DNA from: an uncultured Gemmatimonadota bacterium
GTDB lineage: Bacteria > Gemmatimonadota > Gemmatimonadetes > Gemmatimonadales > Gemmatimonadaceae
Assembly (NCBI GenBank): GCA_946479895.1
Contig: CAMLHT010000039.1
Span: 1 to 19,474, forward strand
Reading direction: 5' to 3'
DNA: 19,474 bases
Shown: positions 1 through 7,183 of the stretch, one piece after another
Layout: each line of letters starts with the position of its first letter
Position numbering within the stretch: the first letter of the stretch is position 1
Notes under the pieces: model-generated
Database searches by the model: none
What the model was told of the DNA's origin: nothing
The model's input: the letters and a program-made list of their open reading frames with translations, nothing else
Translations under genes and position numbers: made by a program

Positions 1-53
1 GGAGGGCGGAGGGCGGAGGGCGGCCTCCGTCCTCCGCCCTCCGTCCTCCGCCC
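1..53. repeat. G-rich heptamer repeat and imperfect inverted repeat
   Basis: Three head-to-tail GGAGGGC units (1-21) are followed directly by a C-rich stretch (24-53) built from CCTCCGT and CCTCCGC units, so the second part is largely the reverse complement of the first, with occasional G-to-A variants (GGAGGAC). It begins at the window edge and may extend outside. It lies immediately after the stop codon of the minus-strand nitronate monooxygenase gene. It could fold as a hairpin or, on the G-rich strand, as a G-quadruplex; whether it ends transcription is unknown because no T-run is seen. Confidence 0.7.
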
Positions 54-1028
54 TCAGCTCAGGCTTCTCTCGAACTCGGCCATGATCTGCGCCACGGGCT
101 CGATCTCGTGGATGCCCCCGACGCTCTTGCCGGCCTGCCAGTACTCCGTCGCCCCCCGGTGGGAGAGGGCTGACTTCTTCAGCCGGCGGAGGGACGTCAG
201 GGCATACCAGGTCCTGACCCAGCGCTTGGTTCGATTGCCCTTGAGGAGCATCCGGGCGAGCGGGCCGGCCTCGGTCCCCAGGGCGCTGACGTAGTCGTTC
301 CGGATGACGGCCACGGGCACCCCGGTCAGGCGCCTGGTCAGGACGATGTCCTCCGGCCCGGCGTCGACGATGGCCTGCTTGTACTCCGGCGATGCCTTGC
401 ACTCGGTCGTGGCGATGAACCGGGTCCCGATCTGGACCCCGTCGTAGCCCAGGTCCATCATCCGCCGGAAGGTCCGGGCGTCGCCAACCCCGCCCGCGCA
501 GACCTTCGGCAGGTCGAACCCCGACAGGTCGTCGAAAAGCCGTTCGGGGCTCATGCCCCCCGCATGTCCGCCGGCCACGTTGTTCACCGCGATCAGGCCG
601 TCGACCCCACCGGCCACGGCCTTCTCCGCCCACTTCCGCTCGGTGACGTCGTGGTACACGAAGCCCCCGGCCGCATGGACTTTCTCGACCACCCAGGCCG
701 GGTTGCCGAGCGAGGTGACGAAGAACCGGACCCCTTCCTCGAGGGCGATGTCGACCCACCGGATCACTCGCTCGTGGTATCGCCGGGAGGATTTCTCGAT
801 CAGGGCGTTCACGCCAATAGGGCAGTTGGTGAGCCGCCGGATGTATCGCAGCCCCTCGCGGTACTCGTGCCCGAAGACGTAGGTCAGGGACACCGGCTGG
901 ACGATGCCGATGCCCCCGGCCGCGGACACCGCCGCGACGAGCTCGGGGTTGCTGCACGGGTACATCGCCCCGCCGATGACCGGGAGCCTGATGCCCGCCT
1001 GGCGGGTCAGCCGTGTCTCGATCGTCAC
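54..1028 (-). CDS. Nitronate monooxygenase (2-nitropropane dioxygenase family)
   Basis: This 324-residue protein matches the FMN-dependent nitronate monooxygenase family, TIM-barrel flavoenzymes that oxidise alkyl nitronates to carbonyl compounds and nitrite. The N-terminal part carries the typical opening (residues about 14-40: LPVIGGAMYPCSNPELVAAV). The motif NNVAGGHAGG contains H155, at the position of the family's catalytic histidine. A later GGVGDARTFRRMMDLGYDGV block followed by QIGTRF fits the FMN-phosphate site. The length is normal. The start is GTG with no clear Shine-Dalgarno sequence; an upstream ATG pair near 1061 is out of frame. The gene is monocistronic: 240 bases separate it from the next minus-strand gene, which ends in a terminator-like hairpin. 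The same fold occurs in enoyl-ACP reductase FabK-like proteins, so the substrate is not certain. Confidence 0.85.
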   Translation of the reverse strand: MTIETRLTRQAGIRLPVIGGAMYPCSNPELVAAVSAAGGIGIVQPVSLTYVFGHEYREGLRYIRRLTNCPIGVNALIEKSSRRYHERVIRWVDIALEEGVRFFVTSLGNPAWVVEKVHAAGGFVYHDVTERKWAEKAVAGGVDGLIAVNNVAGGHAGGMSPERLFDDLSGFDLPKVCAGGVGDARTFRRMMDLGYDGVQIGTRFIATTECKASPEYKQAIVDAGPEDIVLTRRLTGVPVAVIRNDYVSALGTEAGPLARMLLKGNRTKRWVRTWYALTSLRRLKKSALSHRGATEYWQAGKSVGGIHEIEPVAQIMAEFERSLS

Positions 1029-1116
1029 GCGGAAAGGGGTCCGGGGAAGGGCATTTTCATGAGCGAAAACTCACCTGGAAACACTGTGGAAAAACAATTG
1101 ATCAGGAACTTCATGA

Positions 1117-1142
1117 GACATTCGTGATGTCGTTGCGATCAC
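1117..1142. promoter_or_regulatory. Overlapping short palindromes upstream of the nitronate monooxygenase gene
   Basis: Two overlapping dyads lie about 90 bases upstream of the GTG start, inside the most AT-rich stretch of this part of the window. One is GACAT-5 nt-ATGTC (1117-1131). The other is GTGAT-9 nt-ATCAC (1124-1142). They could be an operator for the minus-strand gene. No convincing -35/-10 pair could be assigned, so this is only a candidate site. Confidence 0.25.
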
Positions 1143-1199
1143 ATCGGTTGCCCGTATATCACAAATGTTCAACACACCCTGTCGCCGGCCATCCGGCAG

Positions 1200-1245
1200 C
1201 CAAACAGAACGGCCGGGCGAGCCCGAAGGCATCACCCGGCCGTTC
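1200..1245 (-). terminator. Intrinsic-terminator-like hairpin of the fadL-like/SGNH operon
   Basis: An 11-bp perfect stem pairs 1207-1217 (GAACGGCCGGG) with 1235-1245 (CCCGGCCGTTC). Read on the minus strand, its loop contains GCC-TTCG-GGC, a small inner stem capped by a stable UUCG tetraloop. The descending arm is followed by a short T-rich tail (TTCTGTTTGG). It lies 23 bases past the stop codon of the SGNH hydrolase gene, as expected for the end of that transcript. The T-tract is interrupted, so efficiency is uncertain. Confidence 0.7.
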
Positions 1246-1268
1246 CACTCGGTCGGACCGCGGACCGG

Positions 1269-2591
1269 TCAGGGCACCTTCGGAATGGACAGGCTGTACT
1301 TGGCGTTCACGGCGTCGATCATGGCGTTGGCGATGATCTTCTGGCCGGCCGCCGACGGGTGCACGCCGTCGAGCGAGAACAGCGAGCCGAAGACGGCATT
1401 CGGCGTGTCGCGCGTCCCGGCGTTGGCGGTGAAGTTCGGGAATGCCGGAATGGCGGGGGTAGCGCCGGTCTTCTGCGCCTCGAGGATCGGGTTCGGATCC
1501 AGGTACGCCCAGCCGAGCGCGGTGGCCTTCGCCGAAATCGTGGCGTTGTAGCCGTCGGTCGCGGCGTTGAAGGCCGCGAGCTCCGTGGGGTCGATCATGA
1601 AGATGTCACCGACCGGGGCCTGGGGGTTGTTCTTGACGCAGCTCACGACGTTCGGGTGCGTGCCGGCCCGGATGGCCTTGGCCAGCTCGGCCGAGACCAG
1701 CCAGCCCGTCACGAGGGTGCCGCAGCCGATGATCGGCGTGGTGCCCTTGCCATGGAACGTCTGGAAGGCGGTTCGCTTGGTGGTGCTCAGCCCGAGCGAG
1801 TCGGCCGGGAAGAACCGCGGCGCGTTGGCGACCCGGACGGCGCCGAAGAGGATGCCCTTGAGGCCCGGACGGGCCCGGACGAGGCTGTCGACTGCGGCGT
1901 TGAACGCGGCCGAGAATTCGGCGACCGACACCAGCGGCGGCGCACCCGAGCTCGGCAGCCCGGTCAGCATGCCGACCGTGGCCGGCGACAGCGTCTCGTT
2001 GTTGCCAAGCCAGACGGAGACGAACGTCGGGTCGGCGTCCAGGGCACGGTCCACCTGCGCCTTTCCGCCCAGGATGAAGGTGTGGGGCGCCACCGGGATC
2101 TTCACGCCGGTCCCCGTGACCAGGAGGTCGGAGGCATAGGCGAAGGGCACGGCGACGTTGTTCAGGATGTCCGTCAGCTTCGAGGCATCCCGGAGGGCGC
2201 AGCCGCCCGGAGTACCGCCGGTGATGAGGCTGTCCGTGTTCTTCTGGGTGGCCCAGTTGCCGAGCAGCGGCGGGCACCCGGTCGTGATGCTCAGGGTGTT
2301 GTTCCCGGCCTTCACCGAGACGGTCTTGGTGAAGGACGGGTAGGTGAAGCGGGTCTGCGCCTGGAGGGCGAACAGGCGGGCATAGCTCTGCTGCTGCACG
2401 CTGTCGTTCAGGCCGCCCGACTGCCACCCGGCGGTGATGCTGTTGCCGAGCGCCACATAGCTGCTCAGCATCTCCCCTCCGACCGGGTTCGCCGGCAGGA
2501 GGAGCTTTCTATCCACGTCCGCGCAGGCAGCGATTCCAGCGATCGCGCCAAGCCCAGCGGCCACGCGGAGCAGATTCGAGATTCGTGACAT
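1269..2591 (-). CDS. SGNH/GDSL-family hydrolase, predicted lipoprotein
   Basis: This 440-residue exported hydrolase has the SGNH block motifs in order. Block I is ALGNSITAG with nucleophile S51. WLGNNE (N197-N198) takes the place of the usual GxND. A C-terminal SLDGVHPS supplies D408 and H411. Family members are esterases or lipases acting on acyl esters. The N-terminus has a signal sequence ending in IAAC, so C23 is the likely lipidation site and the protein should be membrane anchored. I chose the ATG at 2591 over a GTG at 2612 because AGGGAG lies about 8 bases before it and it gives a compact signal peptide. It is the second gene of an operon, 24 bases after the FadL-like channel gene, suggesting it releases fatty acids or other hydrophobic products for that channel. 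The substrate is not visible in the sequence. The lipobox is slightly atypical (Ile at -3). Confidence 0.85.
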   Translation of the reverse strand: MSRISNLLRVAAGLGAIAGIAACADVDRKLLLPANPVGGEMLSSYVALGNSITAGWQSGGLNDSVQQQSYARLFALQAQTRFTYPSFTKTVSVKAGNNTLSITTGCPPLLGNWATQKNTDSLITGGTPGGCALRDASKLTDILNNVAVPFAYASDLLVTGTGVKIPVAPHTFILGGKAQVDRALDADPTFVSVWLGNNETLSPATVGMLTGLPSSGAPPLVSVAEFSAAFNAAVDSLVRARPGLKGILFGAVRVANAPRFFPADSLGLSTTKRTAFQTFHGKGTTPIIGCGTLVTGWLVSAELAKAIRAGTHPNVVSCVKNNPQAPVGDIFMIDPTELAAFNAATDGYNATISAKATALGWAYLDPNPILEAQKTGATPAIPAFPNFTANAGTRDTPNAVFGSLFSLDGVHPSAAGQKIIANAMIDAVNAKYSLSIPKVP

Positions 2592-2615
2592 CCGAGTATC
2601 TCCCTGTCTCACAGT

Positions 2616-4010
2616 TTAGAAGGAGGCCTTGAGGCTCAGCGACAGCATGTTCGCCGTGAGCGTATAGACGCCGTTGTTGATCTGGGTGGCCGTGATGGAA
2701 CGGCTCGAGCGCTCGTCGGTGCGGCCCCGGCGTCCGGGGGTGAAGATCCGGCCGTAGGCGCCCTCGATGGTCAGCTTGTCCATCAGCGGATACGAGCCGC
2801 CGATCATCGCATAGCCGCGGTCCTGCTCCGGGAGGAGCGGGGTGACCGTGGCGTCCGGCGAGGCGCGGGTCGCGCCGGCCAGGCCGAGGCGCAGCGTCGC
2901 CTTGTTCGCGAACGCCCGCTCGGCGCCGATGCGCAGGGCCGACGTGTTGTTGTAGTCCTCGATCAGGGTCCGGTTGAGCAGCGTGTTCGTGAACTGCACC
3001 GGGAGCTCCTTGAACTTCTTCCAGCCGGTCCACTGGTAGTCGAACTCCACGTTCCAGTCGCGGAAGCCGGTGTAGTGGAAGCCGATCTGCGCCTGGTCGG
3101 GGTGGACGATCTTCGTGTGCACCTCCTGGCCGGGCTGGAACGCCCCGCCGGCGGCGAACTGCTTGGCGAGGAGGGTGTCGATCCTGGTGCCCGCCGTCAG
3201 GGTGCCGACGGTGGCCGGAACCACCAGGCCCGTCGGGGTCTGGGTGAAGACGGCGGGGGCGTTGTAGTACGACAGGACCGCCTTGCCCAGGTAGCGTGCG
3301 CCGACCGTCCAGTGGTCGCCGATCTTGCCGAAGACGCCGATGGTGCCGGTCCAGGAGTGGTCGGTGCCCTCGACCTGGAGCATGCCGACCTCGGTGCCCT
3401 TGGCGAAGCCGATGTTGCCGAAGGTGACCCCCGGCGTGGTCGTCGGCAGGCCGGCCAGGTCGATGGCCTGCTCGAGCTCCACCTTGGAGTTCACGTAGAT
3501 CGGACCACCGCCGACGGACCACTTGTCCGTGAACTGCCAGGCGATGTTCGGCTGCACGTAGATGGACTGGAGCGAGGCCTTCTTCGAGGCGAACCGCCCG
3601 ATGAAGTCGCTGCTCCACTGCGAGGTCAGCCCGTACGGCACGTAGACGCCGATGCCGGCGGCGAGCTTCTGGCCGCTGACGTCGAGCTGCTTGTTGAGGA
3701 ACAGGTTCGGGACCACCGCCGTCGGAATGTCGGAGTCGTACTCCGTCCGGAGCGTGTCCCGGGTGAAGGTGCCCTTGAGCGCGATGGCCGACACGCCGAC
3801 GAGGGCCGATCCGCCGGGGAGCTGCGTGGTCGCCGCGGGATTCCAGAATACGAGTGATGCATCACGGCACGCACCCCCGGTCACGGCGAAGCCGCGGGAG
3901 ATGGCGCACGAACCGATTTCATTGAGGGCGAACCCCTGCGCGCCGGCGAAGGCCGGCAGCACGAGCGCGATGGATGACCAGAGCAACGATCGCGTTGCAC
4001 GTCGAAGCAT
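2616..4010 (-). CDS. FadL/OmpP1/TodX-family outer-membrane transport protein
   Basis: This 464-residue outer-membrane beta-barrel belongs to the family that carries long-chain fatty acids and other hydrophobic compounds across the outer membrane. A signal peptide (about residues 1-24, ending AFAGA) precedes the characteristic N-terminal segment GFALNEIG. A little further on, DASLVFWNPAA carries the family's NPA motif of the hatch region. The rest alternates in beta-strand fashion, and the chain ends in LSLKASF, a typical terminal strand with C-terminal Phe for Bam-mediated insertion. ATG is preceded by AGGAGG at 6 bases, an excellent ribosome binding site. It is first in the operon with the SGNH hydrolase and diverges from aceBA. 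The ligand could be fatty acids, alkanes or aromatics; fatty acids fit the neighbours best. Confidence 0.88.
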   Translation of the reverse strand: MLRRATRSLLWSSIALVLPAFAGAQGFALNEIGSCAISRGFAVTGGACRDASLVFWNPAATTQLPGGSALVGVSAIALKGTFTRDTLRTEYDSDIPTAVVPNLFLNKQLDVSGQKLAAGIGVYVPYGLTSQWSSDFIGRFASKKASLQSIYVQPNIAWQFTDKWSVGGGPIYVNSKVELEQAIDLAGLPTTTPGVTFGNIGFAKGTEVGMLQVEGTDHSWTGTIGVFGKIGDHWTVGARYLGKAVLSYYNAPAVFTQTPTGLVVPATVGTLTAGTRIDTLLAKQFAAGGAFQPGQEVHTKIVHPDQAQIGFHYTGFRDWNVEFDYQWTGWKKFKELPVQFTNTLLNRTLIEDYNNTSALRIGAERAFANKATLRLGLAGATRASPDATVTPLLPEQDRGYAMIGGSYPLMDKLTIEGAYGRIFTPGRRGRTDERSSRSITATQINNGVYTLTANMLSLSLKASF

Positions 4011-4206
4011 GACGATCCTCCTGAAGGATGACCCGGGTCCGGCAGGCTACCGGGACGCCGGCGGAGACGCCTGGCATGGCAGGCAGTCTCGGCTCGATGG
4101 CGAGCGTGGAAGCGCAGTAGAATGGCCCGTTTAAGTGCTGGTCGCAAGGCGGTTACGGCGTGGCATGCAACTCGCCCGGATGGGCCCCAAACAAGGGGGA
4201 AACCCG
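4011..4206. promoter_or_regulatory. Divergent promoter region between the fadL-like operon and aceBA
   Basis: These 196 bases separate two divergent operons and must hold both promoters. For the plus strand, TAGAAT at 4118-4123 is a good -10 candidate for aceBA, but no matching -35 is evident. A hairpin at 4065-4089 (AGAC-GCCTG, 6-nt loop, CAGGC-A-GTCT) lies in the middle and could be an operator or part of the fadL-side leader. On the minus strand, ATCCT/AGGAT (4015-4029) can pair across the ribosome binding site of the FadL-like gene. Confidence 0.45.
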
Positions 4207-5805
4207 ATGCCGTCTGCCACCGCAACGTCGCTCACGATCGCTGGTCCCCGAACCGATTACAGCGAGCGGATACTGACCCCGGAGGCGCGGGAATTCGTGG
4301 GTCGCCTCCAGCAGGAATTCGGCGCCGAGCGCGAACGACTCCTCGCGCGCCGCCGGGAGCGCCTGGCGGCGGTCGAAGCGGGGAGCACCCTCGACTTCCT
4401 TCCCGAAACGGCGTCGGTACGGTCGGGGTCGTGGAAGGTGGCTCCGGCCCCCGCTGACCTCGAAGACCGCCGGGTCGAAATCACGGGGCCGGTCGACCGC
4501 AAGATGATGATCAATGCCCTGAACTCCGGGGCGAAGGTTTTCATGGCCGACCTCGAGGACGCCCTCTCTCCGACGTGGGCGAACGTCGTGGACGGGCAGT
4601 GGAACCTGTTCGAGGCGGTCCGCGGAACCCTGGCGCTCGATGGCGGCGAGAAGCGCTACGCGCTCGGCCCCACGCTCGCGACGCTCGTCGTCCGGCCGCG
4701 CGGATGGCACCTGGTCGAGCGCAACGCGCTGCTCAACGGCTCTCCCGTGTCGGCGAGCCTGTTCGACTTCGGCCTCTACTTCTTCCACAATGCCCGCGAA
4801 CGGGTGGAGCGGGGGACCGCGCCCTACTTCTACCTGCCGAAGATGGAGAGTCATCTCGAGGCGCGCCTGTGGAACGACGTCTTCAACTTCGCCCAGGACG
4901 CGCTGGGGATTCCGCGGGGAACGGTGCGCGCCACGGTGCTGATCGAGACCATCTGGGCCGCGTACGAGATGGAGGAGATCCTCCACGAGCTTCGCGATCA
5001 CGCGGCGGGTCTCAACGCCGGGCGTTGGGACTACCTGTTCAGCGTCATCAAGACGTTCCGCAACGATCCATCGGCGATCCTGCCCGACCGCGCGCAGCTG
5101 ACGATGACCGTTCCATTCATGCGCGCCTATACCGAGCTGCTGGTGCGCACGTGTCACAAGCGCGGCGCCCACGCGATCGGCGGCATGGCGGCGTTCATCC
5201 CGAACCGGCGGGATGCCGATGTCACGGCGCGGGCGATGGCGAGGGTGCACGAGGACAAGCAGCGCGAATCAGGGGACGGCTTCGACGGCACGTGGGTCGC
5301 GCATCCGGACCTCGTTCCGCTCGCGCGCGAGGTCTTCGACGGCGTCCTTGGCTCGCGGCCGAACCAGAAGGACCGGCTGCGGGAGGAGGTGGTGGCCGAC
5401 GCGGCCGCGCTCCGCCGGTTCACCGTCGAGGGGGGGCGCGTGACCGGGGACGGCGTGCGCACGAACATCGACGTCGCCCTGCGCTACATCGAAGCCTGGC
5501 TGCGCGGCACCGGCGCGGTGGCCATCCACAACCTGATGGAAGACGCGGCAACGGCCGAGATCTCCCGGTCGCAGCTCTGGCAGTGGCGGGAAAACGGAGT
5601 GCCATTGGCTGAGGGCGGCACGATGACTGCTAAGGCATACGAGAGCATCCGTGATGAAGTCCTGGCGGAGCTGGCGGCGGAGCCGGGCCTGACGCGGCTG
5701 CGTGACGCGGTAACGCTGCTCGATCGGCTGGTGCTCGGTTCGTTCGAGGATTTCCTGACGGTGCCGGGAAGCGCCATGCTGCCGGCCGCCAACGCGACAA
5801 CGTAG
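4207..5805 (+). CDS. aceB: Malate synthase A
   Basis: This enzyme condenses glyoxylate with acetyl-CoA to give malate, the second step of the glyoxylate shunt. The 532-residue length matches malate synthase A (about 530). The family signature is complete at residues 264-278: [24 protein letters not shown] near residues 161-169 holds the conserved catalytic arginine region. [19 protein letters not shown] (from N442) holds E445-D446, with D446 the probable catalytic base. The ORF is open upstream to a GTG at 4135, but the ATG at 4207 follows AAGGGGG at about 7 bases and starts where the family starts. It is the first gene of an operon, 10 bases before isocitrate lyase. No aceK (isocitrate dehydrogenase kinase) accompanies them. 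Confidence 0.95.
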   Translation: MPSATATSLTIAGPRTDYSERILTPEAREFVGRLQQEFGAERERLLARRRERLAAVEAGSTLDFLPETASVRSGSWKVAPAPADLEDRRVEITGPVDRKMMINALNSGAKVFMADLEDALSPTWANVVDGQWNLFEAVRGTLALDGGEKRYALGPTLATLVVRPRGWHLVERNALLNGSPVSASLFDFGLYFFHNARERVERGTAPYFYLPKMESHLEARLWNDVFNFAQDALGIPRGTVRATVLIETIWAAYEMEEILHELRDHAAGLNAGRWDYLFSVIKTFRNDPSAILPDRAQLTMTVPFMRAYTELLVRTCHKRGAHAIGGMAAFIPNRRDADVTARAMARVHEDKQRESGDGFDGTWVAHPDLVPLAREVFDGVLGSRPNQKDRLREEVVADAAALRRFTVEGGRVTGDGVRTNIDVALRYIEAWLRGTGAVAIHNLMEDAATAEISRSQLWQWRENGVPLAEGGTMTAKAYESIRDEVLAELAAEPGLTRLRDAVTLLDRLVLGSFEDFLTVPGSAMLPAANATT

Positions 5806-5815
5806 AGAGGCGACG

Positions 5816-7171
5816 ATGACGACGACACCGGAGCACGAGATCGACGCACTGAAGCGCGAGTGGTCCGCCGACGGGCGCTGGAAAGGCATCCAGCGCGACT
5901 ACGGCGCCGATGAAGTCGTGAACCTGCGCGGGTCGATGCGCATCGAGCACACGATCGCCCGCCATGGCGCCGAGCGCCTGTGGGAGCTGCTCCGGGCCGG
6001 GGAGGAGCCGGTGCGGACCTTCGGGGCGATGACCGGCGCGCAGGCGGTGGAGATGGTCCGCGCCGGCCTGAAGGCGATCTATCTCAGCGGATGGCAGGTC
6101 GCCGCCGACGCCAACCTGTCGGGGCAGACCTATCCCGACCAGAGCCTATATCCGAGCAATTCGGTGCCGGCACTCGTCCGTCGCCTCAACAATGCGCTGC
6201 TGCGCGCCGACCAGGTCGAGTGGGCGGAAGGCAAGCGCGATCGCGACTGGATGGTGCCCATCGTCGCCGACGCCGAAGCGGGATTCGGCGGGCCGCTGCA
6301 CGCGTTCGAGCTGACGAAGTCCATGATCGAGGCCGGCGCCGCCGGCGTCCACTTCGAGGACCAGCTCGCGTCGGAGAAGAAGTGCGGACACATGGGCGGC
6401 AAGGTGCTCGTTCCGACGAGCCAGTTCCTGCGGACGCTGCGCGGGGCGCGGCTGGCCGCGGACGTGCTCGACGTGCCGACGGTCATCGTGGCGCGGACGG
6501 ACGCGCTGGCGGCGACGCTCCTCACGAGCGACGTGGACGAAGCGGACCGCCGGTTCATCGTCGGCGACCGCACGCCCGAGGGCTACTTCCGCGTGAGCGG
6601 CGGCATCGAGTCGGCGATCGCGCGCGGCCGGGCGTACGCGAAGTACGCGGACCTGGTGTGGTGCGAGACGTCCACCCCGGACCTCGCGGAAGCGGCGAAG
6701 TTCGCCGAGGGGATTCACGAGCAGTATCCGGACAAGCTGCTGGCCTACAACTGCTCGCCCTCGTTCAACTGGGCGCGAAAGCTCGACGCCAACACCATCG
6801 CGAAGTTCCAGCGCGAGCTGGCGGCGATGGGCTACCGGTTCCAGTTCATCACGCTCGCGGGCTGGCACCTCGTCAACTACCACACGTTCGACCTCGCCCA
6901 GGCCTACGCGGCCGAGGGCATGCCGGCCTACGTGCGACTCCAGCAGCAGGAGTTCGCGCGGGAGCAGGACGGCTACACGGCGACGAAGCACCAGCGCGAG
7001 GCGGGCACGGGCTACTTCGACCAGGTGCTCACGACGATCACCGGCGGCGAGGCGTCGACGGGGGCGCTGAGCGGCTCCACCGAGGCCGAGCAGTTCGGTG
7101 GCCCGGAAAGGCCTGTCGCTCTACCGTTGAGCGTAGACGCTTCGACCGGGCTGACTGAGCTGACGAGCTGA
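5816..7171 (+). CDS. aceA: Isocitrate lyase, with a C-terminal extension
   Basis: Isocitrate lyase splits isocitrate into succinate and glyoxylate, the first step of the glyoxylate shunt. The catalytic signature KKCGHM lies at residues 188-193 with active-site C190. [10 protein letters not shown] and the NCSPSFNW loop are also present. The start is ATG with GAGAGG 5 bases upstream; the gene follows aceB by 10 bases, so the two are probably co-transcribed. At 451 residues it is longer than the E. coli enzyme. The usual ending GSTEAEQF is followed here by 24 further residues of low-complexity character ([12 protein letters not shown]...). The last codons and the stop lie in an 8-base tandem repeat. 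The tail looks like read-on into former intergenic DNA. The gene converges on the metallopeptidase gene with only 12 bases between the stops. Confidence 0.95.
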   Translation: MTTTPEHEIDALKREWSADGRWKGIQRDYGADEVVNLRGSMRIEHTIARHGAERLWELLRAGEEPVRTFGAMTGAQAVEMVRAGLKAIYLSGWQVAADANLSGQTYPDQSLYPSNSVPALVRRLNNALLRADQVEWAEGKRDRDWMVPIVADAEAGFGGPLHAFELTKSMIEAGAAGVHFEDQLASEKKCGHMGGKVLVPTSQFLRTLRGARLAADVLDVPTVIVARTDALAATLLTSDVDEADRRFIVGDRTPEGYFRVSGGIESAIARGRAYAKYADLVWCETSTPDLAEAAKFAEGIHEQYPDKLLAYNCSPSFNWARKLDANTIAKFQRELAAMGYRFQFITLAGWHLVNYHTFDLAQAYAAEGMPAYVRLQQQEFAREQDGYTATKHQREAGTGYFDQVLTTITGGEASTGALSGSTEAEQFGGPERPVALPLSVDASTGLTELTS

Positions 7172-7180
7172 CGAGCTGGG
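7157..7180. repeat. 8-base tandem repeat (GAGCTGAC) spanning the aceA stop codon
   Basis: Two perfect copies of GAGCTGAC (7157-7164, 7165-7172) are followed by a degenerate third, GAGCTGGG (7173-7180), and then AGCTC, which makes a small hairpin GAGCT-GGG-AGCTC at 7173-7185. The repeat supplies the final codons and TGA stop (7169-7171) of isocitrate lyase and abuts the stop of the convergent gene. No T-run is present, so it is not a standard terminator. Confidence 0.7.
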
Positions 7181-7183
7181 AGC

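Noticed and set aside
1..53. Possible CRISPR-like or minisatellite array
   Set aside because: The units are 7 bases long without spacers, so it is not a CRISPR array; it is reported only as a simple repeat.
1359..2588. Long plus-strand ORF opposite the SGNH hydrolase gene
   Set aside because: It is an arginine/glycine/valine-rich shadow typical of GC-rich DNA; the minus strand carries recognisable motifs and a signal peptide.
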